Assembly (NCBI RefSeq): GCF_034674885.1
Contig: NZ_JAUCDS010000049.1
Coordinates: 1-5,118, forward strand
Direction: 5' to 3'
DNA length: 5,118 nt
Source of the DNA: Castellaniella sp034674885
Lineage (GTDB): Bacteria; Pseudomonadota; Gammaproteobacteria; Burkholderiales; Burkholderiaceae_B
Shown: positions 1-5,118 of the stretch, in pieces
Position numbering within the stretch: the first letter of the stretch is position 1
Layout: every line of letters begins with the position of its first letter
Notes under the pieces: generated by a model
What the model was told of the DNA's origin: nothing
The model's database searches: none
What the model saw: the letters and a program-made list of their open reading frames with translations, nothing else
Program-made: the position numbers and the translations under genes

Positions 1-521
1 ACCTCGACCGTGCGCATGCTGATGCCCATCATGTCGGCGATGACCTTGTTCATCCTGCCTTCCAGGATCAGGTCCATGACCTCGCGTTCGCGTGATGACA
101 GCGAGGCCAGGCGTGTTTGCACCAACGCTTGATCGCCGGCCTTGAGTGATGCCTGCAGCGCTTCTTCCACGCGGTCTATCAGCTTGTTGTCGTTGAACGG
201 TTTTTCAAAGAAATCGAAGGCCCCGCGTTTCAGGCTGTCGACAGCCATGGGCACATCGCCGTGGCCGGTCAGGAAGATGACGGGCATGCGCTGGGTCAGG
301 CCGCGTGCCGCCAGGGTATCGAACAACAGGGCGCCGCTCATGTCGGGCATCCGCATGTCCAGCAGCAGGCAGTCACCTTCGGGGTTGAAGGCATAGTCTG
401 CTCCCAGCATGTCCAAAAAAGGCTGGGCCCCATCGTAGCCCGCAGCGTGGATCTGGCGGGATTCCGCCAGCCAGATCAATGAATCCCGTATGGCTTCTTC
501 ATCGTCGACGATGTGTAGCAC
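1..521 (-). CDS. dctR: DctR-type response regulator, FixJ/NarL family (3' end cut by window edge)
   Basis: This is the output half of a two-component system: a cytoplasmic transcription factor activated by phosphorylation. Translating the minus strand from GTG at 521-519 gives 173 codons with no stop up to the edge. Residues 1-125 form a receiver domain with the acidic pair D6/D7, the phospho-acceptor D55 (LLLDMRMPDMSG), the switch threonine T85 and the conserved K107 (FEKPF). Residues about 137-173 begin a LuxR-type helix-turn-helix (LSSREREVMDLILEG, then RTVEV); the last part is missing. The output domain is LuxR-like and there is no AAA+ domain, so it matches DctR of Rhodobacter rather than the sigma-54 activator DctD. 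GTG is the only sensible start: a GGGGGAG ribosome-binding site lies 8 nt upstream and the DD motif follows at once. It lies 47 nt after the kinase stop, so the two are surely co-transcribed. The family call is firm; the ligand pathway is inferred from the neighbouring TRAP genes. Confidence 0.93.
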   Translation of the reverse strand, partial: MLHIVDDEEAIRDSLIWLAESRQIHAAGYDGAQPFLDMLGADYAFNPEGDCLLLDMRMPDMSGALLFDTLAARGLTQRMPVIFLTGHGDVPMAVDSLKRGAFDFFEKPFNDNKLIDRVEEALQASLKAGDQALVQTRLASLSSREREVMDLILEGRMNKVIADMMGISMRTVE

Positions 522-529
522 CTTGCTGT

Positions 530-536
530 CTCCCCC
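530..536 (-). promoter_or_regulatory. Ribosome-binding site of the response regulator gene
   Basis: On the minus strand the sequence GGGGGAG lies 8 nt before the GTG at 521-519. It is the only strong Shine-Dalgarno match in the gap between the kinase and regulator genes, and it decides in favour of the GTG start over any reading further upstream. Confidence 0.6.
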
Positions 537-568
537 TCTGGCGCGTGGTCTGAAATGACACGGCGGCT

Positions 569-2581
569 CTATTTTTTCATGTTTTCGGTGGCAATGGATG
601 CGGGCAGCGAGAAGCGGAAAATCGTTCCCCCCTCTGGGTGGTCCGCGTAGGTCAGGGTGCCGCCGTGAAATTCGACGACGGTGCGACAGATTTTCAGACC
701 CATGCCCATGCCATCGGATTTCGTGGAAAAGAACGGCGAGAACAGTCGTTCCTGTGCATGGGGCGGGATGCCGCATCCGCGATCAGCCACGCTGATGGTA
801 ACACTGCCTGGAGCGCTCGGGTCGGGGCCTGCGCCGATGTGCAGGACGCGGCGCGCCTGCTCTACATCGCGCATCGCCTCGATGGCATTGCGGGTCAGGT
901 TGAGCAGCACCTGTTCCAGCATCATGGGGTCCGCCAGCACGGCGGGTGTGTCTGACTGGATATCGGTCTTGATACTGATAAAGTGCTGGCTGGCTTGCAG
1001 CTCGGCCAGTTGGGCGACGTCGGCGATCAGGGTCGGCAGCGCCACGGTTTCCCGGTGCGGCTCGCGCCGTTTGGCGAAGGAATGGACGCTGCGGATGACG
1101 TGTCCTGCGCGCTGGGCCTGGGTATTGGCCTTTTCCAGCGCGCCGCGGATGCGCTTCATCCCGGCGGCGTCCTGGTGCATGGCCGGGTTTTCCAACAGGT
1201 TCAGCGCACCGGTCGTATAGCTGGTGATGGCGGCCAGCGGTTGGTTCAGTTCGTGAGCCAGGGTCGATGCGATTTCCCCCATGGTCACCATTCTGGCGCT
1301 GGCCTGCAGTTTTTCCTGCTGGCGTCGGTTCAGTTCCTCGAATCGCTTGCGGTCAGAGATGTCCAGGATCGAGCTCATCCAGCCGGTCTGTTGGCCGGTC
1401 TCATCCACCAGCGCGGATTCGTAGACCAGGACGGGAAAGCGTTCATTGCCATGGCGCAAAAAGACGGTTTCGAAACCGTGGGAGCTGATCGTACCCGCCA
1501 TGCGTTGCGCAAAGCGTTCCTGATATTCCCCCAGGACTTCCGGCGCCCAGTAGGGCATGGGGGGCGACAGTCCGATCAGGGATTGGGCCGGTATGCCGAC
1601 CATCCTGCAAAAGGCGGGGTTGACGTAGGTGATTCTGCCGTTCAGGTCATAGACTCGCAAGCCGGTCACGAGGGAGTCTTCCATGGCCGTGCGAAAGGCG
1701 ATCTGTTCGCGTAAGGCGCGTTCGACGGCGGTGCGGCGGTTGATATCGCGCCACAAGGCGCCAAGACTCCAGAACAGACCCAGCGTCAGTGCGACGACTG
1801 CGACGACCAGTAGATTGGGCAACAGGTTGGGGGCGCCTTTGACGCTGTCGGTGCGTAGCGTAATGTCTGCATAAGGCAGATGCAGGTCGTGCGCGTAGGT
1901 ATAGACGCCGCGCCCTGCGCCGCCGGCCGTGCGCTGCCCGAGAGCATTTTCATGGCGGTCCGTCAGACTGATTTGGTTTTTCTGGGCAAACCACCAGGGC
2001 ACCATCTGTTCCAGGATGCCGGTCAGCGAATAGGTGGCGATCACCCAGCCGATATGCTGACTGCCTTGATGGATTGGAAAGAGATAGTCCATCAGGGCAG
2101 GGTGCTGCGCATCGTCCGGTGGGGTCGGCTGGATATATTCCGGCGCATTGGTATCGCGTACGCGCGCCAGTTTCAGACGAAGTTCTTCCGACAGATCATC
2201 CAGGATAAAGCTGCCTTTCTGATTGGATGCCGTGCCTTTGCCATCCGCGTCGATCCAGGCGATGCGTACCAGTTCAGGATGATTGCGCAGCAGAAAATGC
2301 ATGCGGTTCTGCAGCTTTTTATCCGCCAGGTGGGCGGTGGCGATGGCGTTGGCCAGCGAACGGATGTCGTCTTCGTTACGCCCCAGCTGAAAACGGATGG
2401 TCTGCTCGACCCACAGCGTATCGGCGATCAGCTGTTCCTGGCGCTCGGAGGATTCCATCTGCTGCGCCTGATGCGGCAGCCAGATGACCGTGGTCAGAAA
2501 CAGCAGCGCGCACAGAATCGGCACCAGCCATTGCCAAGTGCGTCGGTGGATCAGCGAAGCGTAGGACGGAAAGGGCTTCAT
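569..2581 (-). CDS. dctS: DctS-type membrane sensor histidine kinase with periplasmic sensor and PAS domain
   Basis: Inner-membrane kinase that autophosphorylates on histidine and passes phosphate to the response regulator encoded next to it. Numbered from the ATG at 2581 (670 aa): a short basic N-terminus; membrane helix 1 at about 18-36; a periplasmic region of about 215 residues, probably a Cache/PAS-like ligand domain; membrane helix 2 at about 253-276; a short linker; a cytoplasmic PAS domain at about 295-412; the dimerisation/phospho-acceptor region with H443 (AHELNQPLAAI); and the ATPase domain with N565 (TRNAIEAM), the G1 box DRGCG (600-604), the F box (LFSPFFST) and the G2 box GMGMG (624-628). 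All catalytic boxes are intact and there is no receiver domain. The ligand is probably a C4-dicarboxylate or related acid, inferred only from the adjacent TRAP genes. The start is uncertain: the frame extends 8 residues to a GTG at 2605, but that codon lies at the edge of a GC-rich inverted repeat and neither start has a clear Shine-Dalgarno, so ATG is preferred. Confidence 0.93.
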   Translation of the reverse strand: MKPFPSYASLIHRRTWQWLVPILCALLFLTTVIWLPHQAQQMESSERQEQLIADTLWVEQTIRFQLGRNEDDIRSLANAIATAHLADKKLQNRMHFLLRNHPELVRIAWIDADGKGTASNQKGSFILDDLSEELRLKLARVRDTNAPEYIQPTPPDDAQHPALMDYLFPIHQGSQHIGWVIATYSLTGILEQMVPWWFAQKNQISLTDRHENALGQRTAGGAGRGVYTYAHDLHLPYADITLRTDSVKGAPNLLPNLLVVAVVALTLGLFWSLGALWRDINRRTAVERALREQIAFRTAMEDSLVTGLRVYDLNGRITYVNPAFCRMVGIPAQSLIGLSPPMPYWAPEVLGEYQERFAQRMAGTISSHGFETVFLRHGNERFPVLVYESALVDETGQQTGWMSSILDISDRKRFEELNRRQQEKLQASARMVTMGEIASTLAHELNQPLAAITSYTTGALNLLENPAMHQDAAGMKRIRGALEKANTQAQRAGHVIRSVHSFAKRREPHRETVALPTLIADVAQLAELQASQHFISIKTDIQSDTPAVLADPMMLEQVLLNLTRNAIEAMRDVEQARRVLHIGAGPDPSAPGSVTISVADRGCGIPPHAQERLFSPFFSTKSDGMGMGLKICRTVVEFHGGTLTYADHPEGGTIFRFSLPASIATENMKK

Positions 2582-2604
2582 GCCAGATAGGATCAGGCCT
2601 GTCA

Positions 2605-2618
2605 CCCCGCAGGCGGGG
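2605..2618. repeat. GC-rich inverted repeat at the alternative kinase start
   Basis: CCCCGC (2605-2610) and GCGGGG (2613-2618) are perfect inverted arms with a 2-nt centre. In the kinase mRNA this can fold as a 5-bp stem with a 4-nt loop, and it ends on the G of the alternative GTG start. It may be a weak mRNA hairpin limiting initiation at that codon, an operator half, or chance in GC-rich DNA. Confidence 0.4.
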
Positions 2619-2705
2619 CGATGGCGGGAAGAGTGACGACAATGGCGACGCGCTTAGTGTAGCCGAGCCGTGCGACACAAAACGGGGCGGGTATTGACGT
2701 CCGCT

Positions 2706-2719
2706 TGTGGATTTCCACA
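2706..2719. promoter_or_regulatory. Candidate operator: palindrome TGTGGA-TT-TCCACA
   Basis: Perfect inverted repeat with 6-bp arms and a 2-bp centre. It sits just downstream of the putative -35 TTGACG (2694-2699) and overlaps the start of the putative -10, a position where a bound dimer would affect the rightward promoter. Its half-site resembles that of the inverted repeat at 2739-2769. Which protein binds, if any, cannot be read from the sequence. Confidence 0.45.
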
Positions 2720-2738
2720 GTTGAAACGCAGCGCCCGC

Positions 2739-2769
2739 TTGTCGAAAATGAGCGCACTTTCTTCGACAA
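2739..2769. promoter_or_regulatory. Candidate operator: inverted repeat TTGTCGAA ... TTCGACAA
   Basis: Perfect 8-bp arms (2739-2746 and 2762-2769) separated by 15 bp, so the arm centres are 23 bp apart, close to two helical turns. The left arm lies in CCGCTTGTCGA (2735-2745), which repeats CCGCTTGTGGA (2701-2711) with one mismatch, 34 bp apart. It could be a second binding site for the same regulator or a leader-mRNA hairpin upstream of the first dctP-like gene. Confidence 0.45.
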
Positions 2770-2803
2770 TGCAGCATCGAGATTACCAAGACCCGCATCC
2801 GCC

Positions 2804-3796
2804 ATGAAGCTATTCGCCACCCTGTTCGCCTGTCTGTTGACGTACGCCCCGCTCGCCGCCGCGCAGCAGGAGCCCATCGTCATCCGGTTCAGTCACGTCG
2901 TGGCCTCGGACACGCCCAAAGGCAAGGCGGCGGTGCGGTTTCAGCAGTTGGCGGAGCAGGCCACGAATGGTCGCGTCCGTGTGCATATCTATCCGAACAG
3001 CCAGCTCTACCGGGACCGCGAAGAGTTGGAAGCCCTGCAGTTGGGCGCGGTGGAAATGATTGCGCCTTCTTTGTCCAAGTTCGGACCATTGGATGCACGT
3101 GAGTTCGAGGTGTTCGACTTGCCGTTCCTGTTTCCCGACGAAGCGGCGCTGCACCGGATCACGCATGGACCGATTGGGGCGGGCATGCTGCAGCGCTTAC
3201 GGCTTAAGGGTGTCATCGGTCTGGCGTTCTGGGATAACGGCTTCAAATCTTTTTCCGCCAACCGCCCCTTGCTGGCGCCGACGGATATGGCGGGCTTGCG
3301 CATGAGAATTCAGCCTTCTCGGGTGCTGGATGCCCAGATGCGGGCGCTGGGCGCCCAGCCGATGGCCATGCGGTTCGGCGAAGTCTATGCGGCCCTGGAA
3401 GCAGGGGTGGTGGATGGCACGGAGAATCCACACTCCAACTTCTATACGCAGAACCTGCAGAACGTGCAGTCACACTTGACTGTGTCCAATCATGGTTATC
3501 TGGGCTATGTCGTCATCGTCAATCGAAAATTCTGGGAAGGCTTGCCTTCCGATATCCGCCAGGCGCTGGAAGCGGCCATGCGGGACGCGACTCTGTACGC
3601 CAGCTTAATTGCACGAGAAGAAAACGAACGAGCCCTGGAGGCGATTCGCGCATCTGGCGAAACGCAGGTCCATGTGTTGACGGAAGCAGAACTCAAAGAC
3701 TGGAAAAGCGTCCTGGCGCCCGTCAGCGTCGAGATGGTGGACCATATCGGCGCGCAACTGATTTCTGATATTCGACAGGCAATTGAAGCCCCTTAG
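2804..3796 (+). CDS. TRAP transporter solute-binding protein, DctP family (first of two tandem paralogues)
   Basis: Periplasmic receptor of the DctP family, 330 aa, the usual size. Residues 1-20 are a Sec signal peptide (MKLFATLFACLLTYAPLAAA). The mature protein has family landmarks: IRFSHVVASDTPKG (27-40), PNSQL (64-68), IAPSL (86-90), DLPFLF (105-110), GLRMRIQ (164-170) with R168 at the position of the substrate-carboxylate-binding arginine, and VDGTENP (203-209). The reading frame is open upstream to a TTG at 2705, but that lies in the palindrome and would put about 33 residues before the signal peptide, so ATG 2804 is chosen. No Shine-Dalgarno is visible before it, unlike the next gene. 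It aligns with the second DctP almost without gaps at about 46% identity by hand, so it is an older duplication or separate acquisition. It is either a receptor for another acid using the same permease or a sensor partner of the adjacent kinase. Family certain; role open. Confidence 0.93.
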   Translation: MKLFATLFACLLTYAPLAAAQQEPIVIRFSHVVASDTPKGKAAVRFQQLAEQATNGRVRVHIYPNSQLYRDREELEALQLGAVEMIAPSLSKFGPLDAREFEVFDLPFLFPDEAALHRITHGPIGAGMLQRLRLKGVIGLAFWDNGFKSFSANRPLLAPTDMAGLRMRIQPSRVLDAQMRALGAQPMAMRFGEVYAALEAGVVDGTENPHSNFYTQNLQNVQSHLTVSNHGYLGYVVIVNRKFWEGLPSDIRQALEAAMRDATLYASLIAREENERALEAIRASGETQVHVLTEAELKDWKSVLAPVSVEMVDHIGAQLISDIRQAIEAP

Positions 3797-3898
3797 CGGG
3801 TCGATGCGGTCATCCGGGTTTTCCTCTGGCCGGGTGGGTGTTTTGCAAGGCAGCAAGACAAAGAGGCCAATCACAATTTCTGATGAATCACTTCTTTG

Positions 3899-3919
3899 GC
3901 AATCGATTTTGATCATTGC
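3899..3919. promoter_or_regulatory. Candidate operator: quasi-palindrome GCAAT-N11-ATTGC
   Basis: Perfect 5-bp inverted arms (3899-3903 and 3915-3919) enclose 11 bp that contain parts of ATCGAT (3902-3907) and TGATCA (3910-3915), two 6-bp palindromes. It ends 9 nt before the dctP ribosome-binding site. It could be a regulator site controlling dctP; short arms in AT-rich DNA can also arise by chance. Confidence 0.3.
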
Positions 3920-3928
3920 TTTAAAACC

Positions 3929-3933
3929 AGGAG
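3929..3933 (+). promoter_or_regulatory. Strong ribosome-binding site of dctP
   Basis: AGGAG lies 8 nt before the ATG at 3942 and fixes the start of the second dctP, ruling out the longer frame that opens at 3783 inside the previous gene. Its strength contrasts with the first dctP-like gene, which has no visible Shine-Dalgarno. Confidence 0.8.
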
Positions 3934-3941
3934 ACTTTGCT

Positions 3942-4943
3942 ATGAAAATTCGTGTTCCCGTTCTCAAAACGCTAGGCGTCTGCTTGGCGCTGGCATTTTC
4001 ATCGACGGCGCTGGCTGATCAGCCTATCGTCGTGAAGTTCAGCCACGTCGTTGCCGACAAGACCCCCAAGGGTCAAGGCGCTCTGAAATTCAAGGAACTG
4101 GCCGAAGCCGCCTTGCCGGGCAAGGTCGAAGTCCAGGTCTTCCCCAACTCGCAGTTGTTTGGCGACGGCAAGGAAATGGAAGCCCTGCTGCTGGGCGACG
4201 TGCAGATCATCGCCCCGTCCCTGGCCAAATTCGACCGCTACACCAAAAAACTGCAGATCTATGACCTGCCGTTCATGTTCAACGATATGGCCGCTTTGGA
4301 TCGCTTCCAGGCCAGCCCCGCCGGCCAAAGCCTGCTGGATTCCATGACGTCCAAGGGCATCAAGGGCCTGGCCTACTGGCACAACGGCTTGAAGCAGATG
4401 TCCACCAACAAGGACAAGCTGGTTCGTCCGGAAGACATCAAGGGCCTGAAGTTCCGTATTCAGTCTTCTGACGTGCTGGAAGCCCAATTCCGTCAGCTGG
4501 ATGCCAATCCGCAGAAACTGGCCTTCGCCGAAGTCTATCAGGCGCTACAGACTGGCGTGGTGGACGGAGCCGAAAATCCCTGGTCCAACATCTACTCGCA
4601 GAAATTTCACGAAGTCCAGAAAACTATCGCCGTCACCAATCACGGGGCGCTGGACTACATGGTCATCACCAATGCCGGCTGGTGGGACGGTTTGCCTGAG
4701 GACGTGCGTGCGGGTTTGAAGAAAGCCATGGACGGTGCGACTGAATACGCCAACCAGTTGGCCGCCGAAATCAATGATCGTGATCAACAGCAGATCGCCG
4801 AAGCCGGCAAGGCCAAGATCCAGACCTTAAGCAAGCGAGACGTCGCCGCCTGGCGCGAAGCAGTGCGCCCTGTCTGGACCAAGTTCGCGGATCAGATCGG
4901 TGAAGACCTGATTGCCAAGGCACGAGCGTCCAACGACGAATAA
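3942..4943 (+). CDS. dctP: C4-dicarboxylate TRAP transporter solute-binding protein DctP (second paralogue)
   Basis: Periplasmic high-affinity receptor that captures the acid substrate (malate, succinate and fumarate in characterised DctP proteins) and delivers it to the DctQM permease for sodium- or proton-coupled uptake. It has 333 aa, normal for the family. A Sec signal peptide covers about residues 1-25 (basic start, hydrophobic core, ALA-D cleavage region). Landmarks are VKFSHVVADKTPKG (31-44), PNSQL (68-72), IAPSLAKF (90-97), IYDLPFMF (106-113), GLKFRIQ (168-174) with R172 as the expected carboxylate-binding arginine, and GVVDGAENPWSNIYSQ (205-220). Reading ends in tandem stops TAATGA. 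The strong ribosome-binding site and its place 83 bp before dctQ mark it as the main transport receptor. The family is certain. The exact substrate is not proven: close DctP relatives bind other dicarboxylates or keto acids. Confidence 0.95.
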   Translation: MKIRVPVLKTLGVCLALAFSSTALADQPIVVKFSHVVADKTPKGQGALKFKELAEAALPGKVEVQVFPNSQLFGDGKEMEALLLGDVQIIAPSLAKFDRYTKKLQIYDLPFMFNDMAALDRFQASPAGQSLLDSMTSKGIKGLAYWHNGLKQMSTNKDKLVRPEDIKGLKFRIQSSDVLEAQFRQLDANPQKLAFAEVYQALQTGVVDGAENPWSNIYSQKFHEVQKTIAVTNHGALDYMVITNAGWWDGLPEDVRAGLKKAMDGATEYANQLAAEINDRDQQQIAEAGKAKIQTLSKRDVAAWREAVRPVWTKFADQIGEDLIAKARASNDE

Positions 4944-4975
4944 TGACCGCTATCCAGTGACTATTTCGTCAATTG

Positions 4976-5000
4976 GCGGCTGCCGCATGGCGGCAGCCGC
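4976..5000 (+). promoter_or_regulatory. Perfect GC-rich stem-loop between dctP and dctQ
   Basis: GCGGCTGCCGC (4976-4986) and GCGGCAGCCGC (4990-5000) are perfect 11-bp inverted arms around the 3-nt loop ATG. The stem starts 32 nt after the dctP stop. It is followed by TTCATCATTTG rather than an uninterrupted T-run, so it is not a full intrinsic terminator. In operons encoding binding proteins, such hairpins usually protect the upstream mRNA or terminate part of transcription, giving much more binding protein than membrane subunits. That role is inferred; the structure is plain in the sequence. Confidence 0.8.
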
Positions 5001-5013
5001 TTCATCATTTGAT

Positions 5014-5019
5014 AGAGGA
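5014..5019 (+). promoter_or_regulatory. Ribosome-binding site of dctQ
   Basis: AGAGGA lies 7 nt before the ATG at 5027 and supports that codon as the dctQ start. It lies 13 nt beyond the stem-loop, so the hairpin should not block it. Confidence 0.7.
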
Positions 5020-5026
5020 ATTCCCC

Positions 5027-5118
5027 ATGCCTAGAAAGTGGCTGGAACACTTCGAGGAAAGTCTGATCGCCTTCCTGCTGGCGGCCATGACCCTGGTCAC
5101 TTTTGCCCAGGTCGTGGC
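5027..5118 (+). CDS. dctQ: TRAP transporter small membrane subunit DctQ (N-terminal fragment, cut by window edge)
   Basis: Only 30 complete codons are present and the frame is open at the right edge. The peptide starts MPRKWLEHFEESLIAFLLAA and continues MTLVTFAQVV. It has a short basic and acidic N-terminus with LE..EE and then the first hydrophobic helix containing the MTLVTF-QVV pattern typical of DctQ proteins, which have four membrane helices and about 160-230 residues. DctQ pairs with the large subunit DctM (or is fused to it) to form the permease that receives substrate from DctP. It follows dctP by 83 bp in the same direction with a good ribosome-binding site, the standard dctPQM order. 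The assignment is confident from motif plus position, although little of the gene is visible. Confidence 0.88.
   Translation, partial: MPRKWLEHFEESLIAFLLAAMTLVTFAQVV

Larger units (their letters stand above)
2606..2803. promoter_or_regulatory. Divergent promoter/operator region between sensor kinase and first dctP-like gene
   Basis: This gene-free stretch of about 200 bp must carry the promoters of both divergent transcripts. Rightwards, TTGACG at 2694-2699 is a good -35 match, but the best spaced -10 (CACAGT, 2716-2721, 16-nt spacer) is weak, as expected of an activator-dependent promoter. Leftwards, TACACT (complement of 2656-2661) is a reasonable -10 for the kinase transcript with only a poor -35. 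The region also holds a 14-bp palindrome at 2706-2719 and an 8+8 bp inverted repeat at 2739-2769, listed separately. It is the natural target of the adjacent response regulator. That it is regulatory is near certain from the gene layout; the individual promoter boxes are low-confidence readings by eye. Confidence 0.6.
3797..3941 (+). promoter_or_regulatory. Spacer between the two dctP genes; possible promoter/operator for dctP
   Basis: This 145-bp gap is long for a simple operon junction. Its right half is AT-rich compared with its surroundings, which suggests a separate control point for dctP. No convincing intrinsic terminator follows the first gene, so read-through is possible. The best -35-like box, TTGGCA (3896-3901), has only a weak -10 (TTTAAA, 3920-3925), which would start transcription inside the ribosome-binding site, so I do not call a promoter. 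Other small elements are TGATGAATCA (3881-3890), with 4-bp inverted arms, and a quasi-palindrome at 3899-3919 listed separately. Confidence 0.4.

Noticed and set aside
233..246. 14-bp perfect palindrome GGCTGTCGACAGCC
   Set aside because: It lies inside the receiver-domain coding sequence, where the residues it encodes (A93-V94-D95-S96-L97) fit the family. Its TGTCGA core resembles the promoter half-sites, but one intragenic copy is most likely chance.
142..482. Plus-strand open frames at 142-396 and 261-482
   Set aside because: They lie opposite the response regulator gene, which encodes a clear receiver domain on the minus strand; their translations show no known pattern.
983..2590. Long open frames on the plus strand opposite the sensor kinase (983-1714 and 1880-2590)
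   Set aside because: They are antisense to a kinase gene whose catalytic boxes are all intact, encode no recognisable domain, and are the usual by-product of GC-rich codon use.
2804..2863. Lipoprotein signal (LFAC at residues 7-10 of the first DctP)
   Set aside because: The -2 residue is Phe and the hydrophobic stretch before the Cys is too short; an ordinary signal peptide ending near AAA-QQ explains the N-terminus better.
2376..2883. Minus-strand open frames across the divergent promoter region (2376-2798 and 2602-2883)
   Set aside because: They overlap the kinase start, the operator-like repeats and the first dctP signal peptide out of frame, with no ribosome-binding site or recognisable protein.
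3822..3850. Possible sigma-54 promoter (GG, 10 nt, then GC in TTTTGCA)
   Set aside because: The -12 part TTGCA fits, but the -24 part reads GGGTGGG instead of TGGCACG, and no sigma-54-type activator is encoded nearby.
3797..3850. Terminator after the first dctP-like gene
   Set aside because: Only 4-5 bp inverted matches (such as CCGG/CCGG and CCTCT/AGAGG) were found, with no T-tract after a stable stem.
3999..4487. Minus-strand open frame of 162 codons within dctP
   Set aside because: It is the antisense shadow of a well-conserved dctP coding region.

Overview
The window looks like the chromosome of a betaproteobacterium, probably order Burkholderiales and plausibly Alcaligenaceae (Bordetella/Achromobacter-like). 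This is a judgement from the moderately high GC content, the codon use and the feel of the protein sequences; no database search was possible. It holds one coherent locus: a C4-dicarboxylate-type TRAP transporter (tripartite ATP-independent periplasmic transporter) with its own two-component regulatory system. No mobile element, CRISPR array, tRNA or rRNA was seen.

Layout. On the minus strand, reading leftwards from about 2600, lies a membrane sensor histidine kinase of the DctS type (569-2581, or from a GTG at 2605). It is followed after a short gap by a FixJ/NarL-type response regulator of the DctR type (1-521) that runs off the left edge inside its DNA-binding domain. An intergenic region of about 200 bp (2606-2803) separates these from divergent plus-strand genes and carries several inverted repeats that look like operators. 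On the plus strand come two DctP-family periplasmic solute-binding protein genes in tandem (2804-3796 and 3942-4943). They are separated by 145 bp and are about 46% identical by my hand alignment. A 25-nt perfect GC-rich stem-loop (4976-5000) follows the second one, and then the start of dctQ, the small membrane subunit (5027 to the right edge). The large permease gene dctM is expected just outside the window.

How it works together (inference from the families). The kinase senses a carboxylate, directly or with a partner, through its periplasmic domain and phosphorylates the response regulator. The regulator then activates the divergent transporter genes. The second DctP (strong ribosome-binding site, directly upstream of dctQ) is the likely transport receptor. 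The first DctP sits next to the kinase and has no recognisable Shine-Dalgarno sequence. It could be a second transport receptor or a co-sensor for the kinase, as the binding protein DctB is for DctS in Bacillus subtilis. The families are well known. The least ordinary parts are the duplicated binding protein, the repeat cluster in the divergent promoter region and the stem-loop between dctP and dctQ.
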